Notes: generated from the sequence alone by a model not told the origin. 37,982 nt of DNA from Pricia sp. (GCA_024635875.1 JAGXIC010000092.1:1-37982), one strand, 5' to 3'; shown: positions 1-8,855, counted from the first letter of the stretch. Numbers and translations: made by a program.

Positions 1-440
1 ATTACAGGGATACCGATGACGATGGTGACGGTATCGCATCCAGAGATGAAGATATGAACAACGATGGCAACTATGCCAACGACGACAGTAATGACAATGG
101 CATCCCCGACTATTTGGAGCCTAACGCCGTGGAGGACGAAATCGAGGTTTTCAATATCATAACGCCCAACGGTGATGGCATTCACGATGTACTGACCATC
201 AACGGGTTGGATAATTATCCAGATAACTCCATCAGCATTTACAACCGATGGGGTGTACTGGTCTACGGAACGCAGGCCTACAATACCCAGGGCAATGTGT
301 TTAACGGTACATCCGAAGGAAGGGTTACCGTAGACACCGACCGAAAACTGCCCGTAGGTACGTATTTCTATATTTTGGATTACAAGAACCGTCTGGGCGA
401 GAAAAAAACACTTTCGGGGTACCTATATATTAAAAGATAA
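1..440 (+). CDS. T9SS type B sorting domain adhesin, C-terminal fragment (gene cut by window start)
   Basis: The frame is open from the first full codon (position 3), so the true start lies upstream and only about 145 C-terminal residues are visible. The first ~45 residues are Asp/Asn-rich calcium-binding thrombospondin type 3-like repeats (DTDDDGDGI, NDDSNDNGIPDYLE). The rest is a gliding motility-associated C-terminal domain (CHU_C/type B CTD), seen in the motifs TPNGDGIHD, IYNRWGVLVY, LPVGTYFY and SGYLYIKR at the very end. Known of the family: this domain sends large surface adhesins through the type IX secretion system, usually with help from a PorP/SprF-like partner. That partner follows here after 6 bp. 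The last ~150 residues closely resemble the end of the complete adhesin encoded at 1759-5259, so the two are paralogues. Ligand specificity cannot be judged because the N-terminal part is missing. Confidence 0.93.
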   Translation, partial: YRDTDDDGDGIASRDEDMNNDGNYANDDSNDNGIPDYLEPNAVEDEIEVFNIITPNGDGIHDVLTINGLDNYPDNSISIYNRWGVLVYGTQAYNTQGNVFNGTSEGRVTVDTDRKLPVGTYFYILDYKNRLGEKKTLSGYLYIKR

Positions 441-446
441 CAAAAA

Positions 447-1400
447 ATGAAATTCCCAAATCCTACTAAATATGACTACCAATACCTGATTGCCATGCTG
501 GCCGTCAACTTTCTTTCCTTTGGGGAAGGACTTTTTGCTCAGCAAGACGCGCAGTACACCCAGTATATGTACAATACGGTAAGTGTAAACCCCGCCTATG
601 CCGGTTCACGCGGGCATCTCAGTGCAGCACTACTTTACCGTTCGCAGTGGGTAGGACTCGACGGTGCTCCGCAAACGCAAACGCTGAACGTACATTCGCC
701 GATAGGCTATCGCGGCATAGGCCTTGGTGCCTCCATTATAAGGGATAGGATTGGCCCGACGGCAGAGGATAATTTCGATATTGATTTTTCATACACGGTA
801 TATACCTCCAACGAGGGTCGTTTAAGTTTTGGCCTAAAGGCAGGCTTGAATCTATTGGACATACGATTTTCTGAACTAAACCAGTTTTCCACCGACCCCA
901 TTCTCGAAAATGATGTTGACAACCGGTTATCGCCAAACTTCGGGGCAGGGATTTACTACCACAACCAAAAATTCTATGCGGGTCTATCCGTTCCCCGTTT
1001 TTTGGAAACCTCACATTTCGAAGGCGAATCGCTATCTACGGCCAAAGAACAAATGAATATTTATTTTATAACCGGATATGTTTGGGATTTGAACAACTAT
1101 TTAAAGTTCAAACCGACCCTGCTGACCAAGGTGACACAGGGTGCGCCTCTACAGGTCGACCTTTCGGCAAATTTCATGTTGAGCGAAAAGTTCATTTTGG
1201 GAGCCGCCTACCGATGGGATGCCGCCGTAAGTGGTATGCTCGGCTTCAATATATCGAACAAGCTTTTGATTGGCCTGGCCTACGACCGTGAAACTACTGA
1301 ACTGGGCAGCGCAACTTTCAACAACGGATCCTTTGAAGTCATCTTCCGTTATGATTTTATTTCCACCGAAGGGAATTTAAAATCTCCGCGATTCTTCTAA
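447..1400 (+). CDS. PorP/SprF family type IX secretion system membrane protein (copy 1)
   Basis: A 317-aa outer-membrane protein of the PorP/SprF family. It has an N-terminal signal peptide ending near FAQQ. The mature start QDAQYTQYMYN, followed by NPAYAGS, YRSQWVGLDGAP and HSPIGYRGIGLG, is the family signature. The C-terminus ends in aromatic SPRFF, typical of an outer-membrane beta-barrel terminus. Family knowledge: SprF of Flavobacterium johnsoniae is needed for secretion of the adhesin SprB, and similar pairs serve other type B CTD proteins. The gene starts 6 bp after the adhesin stop codon, so the two are almost certainly co-transcribed and this is the cognate partner. It is closely similar to the protein at 5439-6395 along its full length. 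The assigned start gives a slightly long signal peptide (~30 residues), but no better in-frame start was seen. Confidence 0.93.
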   Translation: MKFPNPTKYDYQYLIAMLAVNFLSFGEGLFAQQDAQYTQYMYNTVSVNPAYAGSRGHLSAALLYRSQWVGLDGAPQTQTLNVHSPIGYRGIGLGASIIRDRIGPTAEDNFDIDFSYTVYTSNEGRLSFGLKAGLNLLDIRFSELNQFSTDPILENDVDNRLSPNFGAGIYYHNQKFYAGLSVPRFLETSHFEGESLSTAKEQMNIYFITGYVWDLNNYLKFKPTLLTKVTQGAPLQVDLSANFMLSEKFILGAAYRWDAAVSGMLGFNISNKLLIGLAYDRETTELGSATFNNGSFEVIFRYDFISTEGNLKSPRFF

Positions 1401-1758
1401 GAAAGTTCCTATCAACTTATTTTCCGTATTCTATTTTCATTTTACTCTTCTTCTTTGAGGTTGGCTGAGTTACGCTCGTGTCATTTAGAACCCTTTAATG
1501 GTACTAAAGCACCGACCAATTTTTTTGGAGAATAGATAAAAGATTGAATTCATTAGTATTTTATGTTACCAACCGATCAAAACCGTACAGCTATCGTCAA
1601 ACTTTTAGATTCCCACACCTCTAGTATAAATTTGTAGGAAAATAAGACCCCCAAGTCTTACGGAAATCGAAATTTTAAATCATAATGTCATTGCAACTTC
1701 TAGTTTTTCCGCAATGAGGTTTATGAATCTAAAAACTTGATTTTAAAAAACTTAACCT
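1401..1758. other. 358-bp AT-rich gap between adhesin cassettes
   Basis: No credible ORF or RNA gene is visible. I see no strong GC stem plus T-run that would end the first cassette. The stretch probably carries the promoter and a long leader for the adhesin at 1759; one match to the Bacteroidota -7 box lies at 1627-1634. Confidence 0.5.
1627..1634 (+). promoter_or_regulatory. candidate -7 box (TAnnTTTG) for the 1759 adhesin
   Basis: TAAATTTG is a perfect match to the Bacteroidota -7 consensus TAnnTTTG. It lies about 125 bp before the adhesin ATG, implying a long 5' leader. No clear -33 TTG lies at the expected distance; the nearest T-rich run is TTTT at 1603-1606. This is an inference from consensus only. 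Confidence 0.3.
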
Positions 1759-4700
1759 ATGAAGAAATGCTACACTTCGCTACCCAGTTACACCATATGT
1801 GTTTTAATTATTGCAATTTGTAGCGGTACTCAGGTGGTTTCTGCCCAGGCCAATTCCATTAGAACTCAAGTTACCTTCAACTGGGCAGACGCCCAAACCA
1901 CTGTAAACGACCCGGCAAACCTTCAGTCCATAAGCATTGATGGTGTTGACTATTCTACTTTTGTCGTTCCTTCGGCCTATGAGATGACCCGTCTAGGCCC
2001 TGGCGGTAATAGTCAAAACAATATTTGGATGAACGGTACACCTATGGTATCGGGAAGCGACAGCCCCAACTGGGTAAACGGGGCCATGGGCGCTTATCAA
2101 TCGCTAAACCTGAACCATTATTTTCAATCTCAAAATACAGGTGACAATATTTGTGGCAACTATACCGCTATTTCTACGACCAATGCTCAAATACAGACCA
2201 TAAGATATAATCCGGGTATACCTTCAAACCCGGATGGCGTTATAGCGATTACCGAACGTGGGGGTAATAACTGCATGTACATCGAACTTTATGGTATACC
2301 TGTTGGGGGAAGTACCGAACAATTGCTTGGTCGCACTTTTATCAGAAATCAAGGTAATCTGATCGGTGTTCGGCCTCAGGCTCCCCCTACAGAAAACAGT
2401 GACTATTGGAGCAGTGGTCGGAACAACGAGAACAACCAGGTAATAGGTATTGCGCTCTACCAACTTTCCGAGTTGGCGCCAGTGGGATCGGTTATAACAT
2501 CCATTAGATACCTTGGGGCTACAAATGACCACGGTGATGGCAAGTTCTTTTTGATGCAAACCTATGCCGAAGATGATAGCTTAAGAATAAAATTAGATCG
2601 CGAGGGCAATGGCGATATCGCTGCCAACGATCTTGTACCTTCCGGAAGCACCTATACGTTAAACGCTACAACTTCGAACGGAACATTGACTTTCAATCCT
2701 GATGGTACTTTTAATTACGTTCCTAATCCCGGTTATACCGGTAACGATTCCTTTGAGTACGAGGTTTGTTTACCAGCTCCTAATACTGGGGTCTGTGATA
2801 CCGGTACCGCAATTATTATCATCAAGCTTGAAGCTATTTTTGATACTATAAATGTTGCCCAAAATTCGGTCAACAGGGTGCTGAACGTTTTGGACAATGA
2901 TAATTTTGGCAGCTCAGACCCAAAACCGAACGGTGCGATTACCAATTTTACTTTTCCTACAAACGGAACCATTTCATTGAACGACAATAGTACACCGGTC
3001 GATTCCAACGATGATTACTTCACGTATACTCCCAATACCGATTTTATGGGCACGGACTTTTTCAATTATGAGATAACAGATGCTGGGGGTAGCACAGATT
3101 TGGCCTCCGTATATATTACAACGGCTTTCGATTCTGATAATGACGGTATCAACGACAGAACTGATTTAGATGACGACAACGATGGAATTACGGATGCAAA
3201 CGAAGGAATCGAGTGTATCGACGATGACTATTTAGCCTGGGAATTTAATTCGCCTTTGGGAACAAGAACGAACGATTTTGTTCAAAACCAGGCAATTTCG
3301 AATTGGCTTATTTCCGGAACAGGTACTATAACTACGGGTACCGGATTAATTGGTGATTCGCCATATTCTGAGCTTCAGTTGTCCGGTATCGACGCACTAA
3401 CGTATGCAGAGGCCGTTCTTCACGATGAATATGTCGAAGTAAGTTTTACTACGGCTGCCGGTCTTATAAATCCCATTATAGAACGTATCGGAATGAATTG
3501 GCACCATAACTCCGGGGGCTCCGCTATAGGTAATTCCTACGACGCGGCCATGGCCATATCAAAGGATGGTTTTGCAACCTCGATGCTATTATATTCTGAT
3601 ATCAACTTACATTTTCCTACCAATGGTATATCGGAATTTTTTGATTTGACGCCCGCGGGATTTAGTTTTAATTTGGAAGAGAATACTACCTATACTATCC
3701 GTGTATATGCCTATAATCAGCAAAATAATGGTAATGTTCCGTATTCGGTATTCGACGATTTCACGGTAAGGGTTTCCGCTTGTCAGGAACAAAACACAGA
3801 TAGTGACGCAAGGCCTGACCATTTAGACGGTGATAGTGATGATGACGGCTGTGTAGACGCTTGGGAAGCTGGGCATACCGATTCGGATAATGATAGTTAC
3901 TTGGGAAATTCGCCTATCGTTGTTGACGCCAATGGACTGGTTACCGGACAAGGAGGGTATACAGGAACGAATGCTAGGGTTACAACACCTAATCAAATAG
4001 TGATCCATGAAACCTCACCCACGGATGTGGTTACCGTTGAAGGTGGAGACACCAATTTTACGGCAATCATTAGCGGAACCGATCTTAGCTTTCAATGGGA
4101 AGTCAGCACAGATGGAGGTGCCAATTGGAACCCCATATTCGATGGTGGCATATATTCTGGTACCCATACAAGCTCTCTAGACCTAGCAAATGTTCTTTTT
4201 TCGGAGAACTCGAATGAATTCAGATTGGTTGCTACCGACGCCAATAACCTATGTAATCCCGACACTATTTCCGAGAGTACAAATTTATTCGTTAGTCCCG
4301 ATATGGAAATTGATTTGGATAGTGACAACGATGGCATCTTGGATAGTTTTGAGGATTTGGATGCTGATGGTGACAACAATCCAGCCACCGACCCAACTAA
4401 TTCCGATGAGGATGAATATCCCGATTATTTGGATATAGATAGTGACAACGACGGCATTCCCGATAACGTTGAAGCGCAGACCACAGCGGGATATATTCCG
4501 CCAAGCCTTCAAGATGTCAATGCCAATGGACTTGACGATGCCTATGAAATAGGCGTAAGAATGGGGCTAATTCCCGTCAATACCGACGATACTGATTTCC
4601 CGGATTATTTAGATGCCGATAGCGATAACGATACTGTACCCGATGCAATTGAAGGGCATGATCGAAATCATAATGGGATTGCCGATGTCAGTTTTATGGG

Positions 4701-5259
4701 TTCCGACAAAGATAATGATGGACTTGATGATGGTTATGAAGGCGCGGTACAGATCGATTCGGATGTTAATGACGAGATTGATACTCCTGCCACAGACTTA
4801 CCCGATACCGATGATGACGGAAATTTGGATTACCGTGATACCGATGATGATACCGATGATATCCCGACCAGGGAAGAAGATGCGAACAACGATCGTAACT
4901 ACGCCAACGACGATGTTGACGGCGACGGTACGCCGGATTATTTAGAGGCCAACTTCCCCGAAGTTGAAGTGTTCAACGTGGTCACACCGAATACCGACGG
5001 GGTTCACGATTTCTTGATGATTTCAGGTCTTGATATACGCCCCGACAATAGTATTGAAATATTCAACAGATGGGGCGTACTGGTCTATGAAACAGAATCA
5101 TACGACAGTGATGGGAACCATTTCGACGGTACCTCAAAAGATCGCGCCATGATGGGCAAAGAAGAAAAACTACCTGCAGGAACCTATTTTTACAGGTTGA
5201 AGTATGAAGATTTAGAAGGTGGTTACAAAGTGCGTTCAGGATATTTATATTTAAATTAA
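1759..5259 (+). CDS. Large surface adhesin with TSP3 repeats and T9SS type B (CHU_C) sorting domain
   Basis: A 1166-aa secreted protein. Residues 1-~30 form a signal peptide (hydrophobic core ICVLIIAICSG, cut near VSAQA). An N-terminal region of ~220 residues without recognised family is followed by two cadherin/VCBS-like modules (~270-460: GTFNYVPNPGYTGNDSFEYEV and YFTYTPNTDFMGTDFFNYEI, each cut short here at 20 residues). Next come a calcium-binding DSDNDGI repeat, an unassigned jelly-roll-like module (~490-680), an Ig-like segment (~750-850), and a long run of thrombospondin type 3-like DSDNDGIPD repeats (~850-1060). The end is a type B CTD (TPNTDGVHD, IFNRWGVLVY, LPAGTYFY, SGYLYLN). Family role: T9SS-exported cell-surface adhesin or gliding-related protein; the Asp-rich repeats should bind Ca2+ and act as a stalk. 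The PorP/SprF partner follows after 179 bp. The binding target is unknown. Confidence 0.92.
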   Translation: MKKCYTSLPSYTICVLIIAICSGTQVVSAQANSIRTQVTFNWADAQTTVNDPANLQSISIDGVDYSTFVVPSAYEMTRLGPGGNSQNNIWMNGTPMVSGSDSPNWVNGAMGAYQSLNLNHYFQSQNTGDNICGNYTAISTTNAQIQTIRYNPGIPSNPDGVIAITERGGNNCMYIELYGIPVGGSTEQLLGRTFIRNQGNLIGVRPQAPPTENSDYWSSGRNNENNQVIGIALYQLSELAPVGSVITSIRYLGATNDHGDGKFFLMQTYAEDDSLRIKLDREGNGDIAANDLVPSGSTYTLNATTSNGTLTFNPDGTFNYVPNPGYTGNDSFEYEVCLPAPNTGVCDTGTAIIIIKLEAIFDTINVAQNSVNRVLNVLDNDNFGSSDPKPNGAITNFTFPTNGTISLNDNSTPVDSNDDYFTYTPNTDFMGTDFFNYEITDAGGSTDLASVYITTAFDSDNDGINDRTDLDDDNDGITDANEGIECIDDDYLAWEFNSPLGTRTNDFVQNQAISNWLISGTGTITTGTGLIGDSPYSELQLSGIDALTYAEAVLHDEYVEVSFTTAAGLINPIIERIGMNWHHNSGGSAIGNSYDAAMAISKDGFATSMLLYSDINLHFPTNGISEFFDLTPAGFSFNLEENTTYTIRVYAYNQQNNGNVPYSVFDDFTVRVSACQEQNTDSDARPDHLDGDSDDDGCVDAWEAGHTDSDNDSYLGNSPIVVDANGLVTGQGGYTGTNARVTTPNQIVIHETSPTDVVTVEGGDTNFTAIISGTDLSFQWEVSTDGGANWNPIFDGGIYSGTHTSSLDLANVLFSENSNEFRLVATDANNLCNPDTISESTNLFVSPDMEIDLDSDNDGILDSFEDLDADGDNNPATDPTNSDEDEYPDYLDIDSDNDGIPDNVEAQTTAGYIPPSLQDVNANGLDDAYEIGVRMGLIPVNTDDTDFPDYLDADSDNDTVPDAIEGHDRNHNGIADVSFMGSDKDNDGLDDGYEGAVQIDSDVNDEIDTPATDLPDTDDDGNLDYRDTDDDTDDIPTREEDANNDRNYANDDVDGDGTPDYLEANFPEVEVFNVVTPNTDGVHDFLMISGLDIRPDNSIEIFNRWGVLVYETESYDSDGNHFDGTSKDRAMMGKEEKLPAGTYFYRLKYEDLEGGYKVRSGYLYLN

Positions 5260-5438
5260 AGGCTGGGCCGATAACTGACTCAAAGATATAATCCTTCCCA
5301 TACGGGGAAAGAAACAAGAAAAGTGGCTTCAAAATAGCCTTTCTGGAACAAACTTTAAACGGCATAGACTAATCCTTAAATGAAGACGTTAAAATATAAT
5401 GTTCCTGTTTCTAAGGAAAAATCAATTTATATTTTCCT

Positions 5439-6395
5439 ATGTCGCCCAATTGGATACCCTTTAAAATCAGTATTTGCAGCATTATTTTAATGCTTGCATC
5501 CTATGGTGTACATGCCCAGCAAGATGCCCAGTATACGCAATACATGTACAATATGCCAAGCATTAATCCCGGTTATGCAGGATCTAAGGAAAGTTTGAGC
5601 ATTACGGCATTGTACCGCTCGCAATGGGCGGGCCTTGAAGGGGCACCGAAAACCCAGACGTTGAGCCTGCATTCTCCAATCGGCTATAGGGGAGTAGGCC
5701 TTGGTTTCGGCATTCTTAACGAACAGATTGGTCCGACCTCGGAAACATATTTTGATATCGATTTTTCGTATACCCTTCTCACATCTAGGCAAGGCAGGCT
5801 CAGTTTCGGTCTGAAGGGAAGCGCGCATCTTCTGGATATCCGGTATTCAAGACTAAATCAGGATATTGGCAATCCAAACGGTCCGGACCCTCTGTTGCAA
5901 CAGGATATTGAGAATAAATTTTCCCCAAATATCGGTGCAGGCGTTTATTATCATAACGAACGCTTCTACGCAGGTATTTCGGTGCCAAGAATTTTGGAAA
6001 CCACACATTTTGAATCCTCGAACATCTCCACGGCAAAAGAACAAATGAACCTATATCTTACTACGGGTTATGTCTTAATATTGACTGGGGATTGGAAATT
6101 TAAACCTACGCTGTTGACCAAGGTGATAAGGGGCGCCCCATTACAGATAGATGTATCCGCCAATTTCATGTTCAATGAAAAGCTTATATTAGGCGCCGCT
6201 TATCGTTGGAGTGCAGCGGTGAGCGGTATGTTAGGCTTCTATGTCGATGATGGCTTTTTATTAGGCCTCGCCTATGATCGGGAAACTACGGATTTGGGAG
6301 GTACATCGTTCAACTCCGGATCTTTCGAAGTACTCGTACGCTACGATTTTAAAAAAGGTACAGGCAGACAGATACGATCGCCCCGGTTTTTTTAG
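5439..6395 (+). CDS. PorP/SprF family type IX secretion system membrane protein (copy 2)
   Basis: A 318-aa paralogue of the protein at 447-1400. It has a signal peptide (hydrophobic stretch ICSIILMLASYG, cut near VHAQQ), the same QDAQYTQYMYN and NPGYAGS start, YRSQWAGLEGAP, HSPIGYRGVGLG, FSPNIGAGVYYHN and a C-terminal SPRFF. The likely role is secretion or surface attachment of the adhesin encoded just upstream. The spacing is wider here (179 bp) than in the first cassette (6 bp), so this copy may have its own promoter; an AT-rich TATATTTTC stretch lies just before the ATG. Differences from copy 1 cluster around the loop at residues ~145-160 (NQDIGNPNGPDPLL), which is longer in this copy and may reflect partner specificity (inference). 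Confidence 0.93.
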   Translation: MSPNWIPFKISICSIILMLASYGVHAQQDAQYTQYMYNMPSINPGYAGSKESLSITALYRSQWAGLEGAPKTQTLSLHSPIGYRGVGLGFGILNEQIGPTSETYFDIDFSYTLLTSRQGRLSFGLKGSAHLLDIRYSRLNQDIGNPNGPDPLLQQDIENKFSPNIGAGVYYHNERFYAGISVPRILETTHFESSNISTAKEQMNLYLTTGYVLILTGDWKFKPTLLTKVIRGAPLQIDVSANFMFNEKLILGAAYRWSAAVSGMLGFYVDDGFLLGLAYDRETTDLGGTSFNSGSFEVLVRYDFKKGTGRQIRSPRFF

Positions 6396-6428
6396 ATATT
6401 CCTTAACCTTCCATCCGCAGAAACATCT

Positions 6429-6436
6429 TATTTTTG
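6429..6436 (+). promoter_or_regulatory. candidate -7 box (TAnnTTTG) abutting the idi start codon
   Basis: TATTTTTG matches TAnnTTTG perfectly and ends only 4 nt before the idi ATG. If used, transcription would begin at or next to the start codon, giving a leaderless or near-leaderless mRNA. No convincing -33 TTG is seen upstream. It would separate idi from the PorP gene as a new transcription unit. Confidence 0.45.
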
Positions 6437-6440
6437 CAGT

Positions 6441-6974
6441 ATGAAGGAAGAAAATGTAATTCTGGTCGATGAAAACGACAAGCAAATAGGCACCATGCCG
6501 AAAATGGAAGCGCATGAAAAAGCATTGCTCCATCGGGCTTTTTCGGTATTTATCATGAACGATAAAGGCGAGACCATGCTGCAACAGCGCGCTGCCGACA
6601 AATACCATTCCCCCTTATTATGGACGAACACCTGTTGCAGTCACCAGCGGGTCGGTGAATCGAATATAGAAGCGGGGAAACGAAGGCTACAGGAAGAAAT
6701 GGGATTTGTCACCGGCCTTGACGAACTGATTTCGTTCATCTATAAAGCCCCATTTGATAACGGCCTAACCGAACATGAATTCGACCACGTTATGATAGGC
6801 AGTTTTGATGGGGAACCAGATATCAACCCCGCTGAGGTGGCGGACTGGAAATGGATGAAGCCCGAAGCGGTGAGAAACGATATCGAAGCCCATCCGGAGC
6901 GGTATACGGCCTGGTTCAAGATTATATTCGAAAGATTCTATAAGCATATCCATCAAAATAACTTAGGCCGATGA
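6441..6974 (+). CDS. idi: Isopentenyl-diphosphate delta-isomerase, type I
   Basis: A 177-aa Nudix-fold enzyme that interconverts isopentenyl diphosphate and dimethylallyl diphosphate in cytosolic isoprenoid synthesis. Visible family motifs: metal-ligand histidines around H25/H31 (AHEKALLHRAFS), the catalytic-cysteine motif TNTCCSH (C66, H68; counterpart of E. coli TNSVCGH), the degenerate Nudix box RRLQEEMGF (~81-89), and EHEFDHV (E111-H116) with the second catalytic acid. Length matches bacterial type I enzymes (~180 aa). The stop codon overlaps the start of the next gene by 4 nt (ATGA at 6971-6974), indicating translational coupling. A consensus -7 box sits directly before the ATG. Isoprenoids feed quinone and undecaprenyl-phosphate synthesis, and carotenoids in pigmented flavobacteria. 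Confidence 0.95.
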   Translation: MKEENVILVDENDKQIGTMPKMEAHEKALLHRAFSVFIMNDKGETMLQQRAADKYHSPLLWTNTCCSHQRVGESNIEAGKRRLQEEMGFVTGLDELISFIYKAPFDNGLTEHEFDHVMIGSFDGEPDINPAEVADWKWMKPEAVRNDIEAHPERYTAWFKIIFERFYKHIHQNNLGR

Positions 6975-7378
6975 AAGTAAAAGTCAGTAGAAAGGCCCAT
7001 TTCAATGCCGCCCACCGCCTATACCGTAAAGATTGGAGTGACAAAAAGAACGATGCCGTTTTTGGGAAATGTAACAACCCCAATTTTCATGGGCACAACT
7101 ATGAATTGATCGTAAGTATTTTTGGCGAGATTGATCCTGAAACCGGTTTTGTTATGGATATGAAGGTGCTGAAAGACCTTATCGCACACGAGATTGAAGA
7201 CGCCTTAGATCATAAAAACCTAAATCTGGAAGTTCCTGAATTTGCCGCATTGAATCCCACTGCCGAGAATATTGCCGTCGTTATCTGGCATAAATTGCGA
7301 CCGCACATCGATGATAAAAATACGCTTGAAGTACAGCTTTATGAAACTCCGCGTAATTTTGTGACATTTAAAGGTTGA
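6971..7378 (+). CDS. 6-pyruvoyl-tetrahydropterin synthase / 6-carboxytetrahydropterin synthase (QueD) family enzyme
   Basis: A 135-aa T-fold enzyme. The zinc ligands H15 (FNAAHRL), H40 and H42 (NFHGHNY) are present, as is the catalytic cysteine region GKCNNPN (C34), the catalytic Asp-His pair (D80-H81, ALDHKNLN), and a pterin-anchoring Glu near the end (QLYETPRN). Family members convert 7,8-dihydroneopterin triphosphate either to 6-pyruvoyl-tetrahydropterin (biopterin route) or to 6-carboxy-tetrahydropterin (queuosine/7-deazapurine route). The sequence alone does not decide which, and no queC, queE or queF neighbour is present to help. It overlaps idi by 4 nt and is followed 2 nt later by the peroxiredoxin ATG, so the three form a tight operon. 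Confidence 0.9.
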   Translation: MKVKVSRKAHFNAAHRLYRKDWSDKKNDAVFGKCNNPNFHGHNYELIVSIFGEIDPETGFVMDMKVLKDLIAHEIEDALDHKNLNLEVPEFAALNPTAENIAVVIWHKLRPHIDDKNTLEVQLYETPRNFVTFKG

Positions 7379-7380
7379 TT

Positions 7381-7824
7381 ATGGGACTTAAAGTGGGTGA
7401 TAAAATCCCTGATTTTAGCTTAAGAGATCAAAACGGGGAAGTATTTTCAAGTGCGGACCTGAAAGGTGAAAAACCTTTGGTCATCTTTTTTTATCCCAAG
7501 GACAATACTTCCGAATGCACGAAGCAGGCCTGTAGTTTTCGCGATAGTTATGAGGATTTTACAGCATTGGGGGCTGAGGTAGTGGGTATCAGTTCCGACT
7601 CCGAAAGAAGCCACAGTAAATTTGCCGACAAATATCGGTTTCCGTTCAAGCTATTATCCGACACCGATAAAAGCGTAAGGGGATTATTTAAAGTGAAAAA
7701 TAGCCTTTTAGTGGTGCCGGGAAGGGAAACCTATGTAGTCGATAAAACGGGCACGATAATAATGGTGTTCAATAGCATGAAGGCCAACGGTCATATGAAG
7801 CGGGCTATTAAGGCCTTAAAATAA
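7381..7824 (+). CDS. Bcp/PrxQ-type thioredoxin-dependent peroxiredoxin
   Basis: A 147-aa peroxiredoxin of the Bcp/PrxQ subgroup, reducing hydrogen peroxide and organic hydroperoxides with thioredoxin as donor. The AhpC/TSA fold shows in VGDKIPDFSL, LVIFFYPKDNT and GISSDSERSHSKF. The peroxidatic cysteine C46 and resolving cysteine C51 stand five residues apart (SECTKQAC), diagnostic of this subgroup, and an active-site Thr precedes (DNTSEC). I chose ATG 7381 (MGLKVGDK); an upstream in-frame TTG at 7375 would overlap the previous stop codon and adds only two residues. Its coupling to the pterin and isoprenoid genes has no obvious pathway logic and may simply be an operon of housekeeping genes. 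Confidence 0.93.
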   Translation: MGLKVGDKIPDFSLRDQNGEVFSSADLKGEKPLVIFFYPKDNTSECTKQACSFRDSYEDFTALGAEVVGISSDSERSHSKFADKYRFPFKLLSDTDKSVRGLFKVKNSLLVVPGRETYVVDKTGTIIMVFNSMKANGHMKRAIKALK

Positions 7825-7892
7825 AATGGTTGAATTTGGCGGATTGACCCCATCTCTTTTTTAATTTTCAATTATAACTCATAACTCCAAAA

Positions 7893-8855
7893 ATGTATCC
7901 ATTAAAATTCCATCCTATTTTAAAAGAACGCCTTTGGGGCGGTACGAAACTAAAAGAGGTTTTAGATAAACCTATTGAGAGCGATATCACTGGCGAAAGC
8001 TGGGAATTATCGGGAGTAGAGGGCGATATTTCAGTCGTCTCAAATGGCCAGTTTTCGGGTACTTCATTACAACAATTGATCGATAACGGAGCTGAAGAAC
8101 TATTGGGAAAAAGTGTGGTAGAACGTTTCGGAAAGGAATTCCCTATCCTCATAAAATTCATCGATGCCAAACAAGATCTGTCCGTTCAATTGCACCCGAA
8201 CGACAAGTTGGCCATAGAACGCCACGGCTCTTTGGGAAAAACGGAGATGTGGTATGTAATGGATGCGGATGAAGGGGCCAATCTTATTGTAGGTTTTAAT
8301 CGAGACGTATCGAGGGAAGAGTACGCGGAAAGCTTGAAAAATAACACGCTGTTAGATCTTTTGAATTATGAAAAGGTCAGTAAGGGCGATACTTTTTTTA
8401 TAAATACCGGTAAAGTACACGCCATCGGGGCAGGTGTGCTTCTGGCCGAAATACAACAGACCTCTGATGTTACCTATCGTATTTTCGACTTTAACCGTAA
8501 GGATAAAAAGGGAAACTTGCGTGAGCTGCATACCGAACAGGCTTTGGATGCCATTGATTTCAAAAAGAAGGATGATTTTAAGGTGGATTATAAAACGGAA
8601 GCGGACACCCTCAATCGTATGGTAGATTGCCCCTATTTTAAGACCGATTATTTGCACCTGACCGAAAATTGGAAGCAAGATGTTTCAAAAAGGGATTCGT
8701 TTACCATTTTCATGTGCGTAAGCGGTTCTGCGCATATTGCCAATGAAAATGGTACTTCGGATATCAAAAAAGGGGAAACCGTTTTGGTGCCCGCCCTATC
8801 TAAATTCCTAACCATCAAAACGGATAATGTCGAACTTTTGGAGGTGACGATTTAA
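7893..8855 (+). CDS. manA: Mannose-6-phosphate isomerase, class I
   Basis: A 320-aa zinc enzyme interconverting fructose 6-phosphate and mannose 6-phosphate. It is a type I phosphomannose isomerase of the short bacterial form. The cupin metal ligands are visible: Q99 and H101 (VQLHPND), E118 (GKTEMWYV) and H176 (NTGKVHAIG). The N-terminal signature FHPILKERLWGG and the substrate-site region DFNRKDKKG are typical. It supplies GDP-mannose precursors for glycans and lets mannose enter glycolysis. It lies 68 bp after the peroxiredoxin gene. A near-consensus box TAATTTTC (7862-7869, 7 of 8) with a TTG 23 bp upstream could give it its own promoter. The 3' side is a repeat-rich gap. Confidence 0.93.
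   Translation: MYPLKFHPILKERLWGGTKLKEVLDKPIESDITGESWELSGVEGDISVVSNGQFSGTSLQQLIDNGAEELLGKSVVERFGKEFPILIKFIDAKQDLSVQLHPNDKLAIERHGSLGKTEMWYVMDADEGANLIVGFNRDVSREEYAESLKNNTLLDLLNYEKVSKGDTFFINTGKVHAIGAGVLLAEIQQTSDVTYRIFDFNRKDKKGNLRELHTEQALDAIDFKKKDDFKVDYKTEADTLNRMVDCPYFKTDYLHLTENWKQDVSKRDSFTIFMCVSGSAHIANENGTSDIKKGETVLVPALSKFLTIKTDNVELLEVTI

Noticed and set aside
5293-5320. TTCCC/GGGAA hairpin after the adhesin as a terminator
   Set aside because: Five base pairs without a T-run; also the PorP partner is expected to be read through.
7375-7380. TTG start two codons upstream of the peroxiredoxin ATG
   Set aside because: It would overlap the stop of the previous gene and adds only two residues; ATG 7381 is the natural start.
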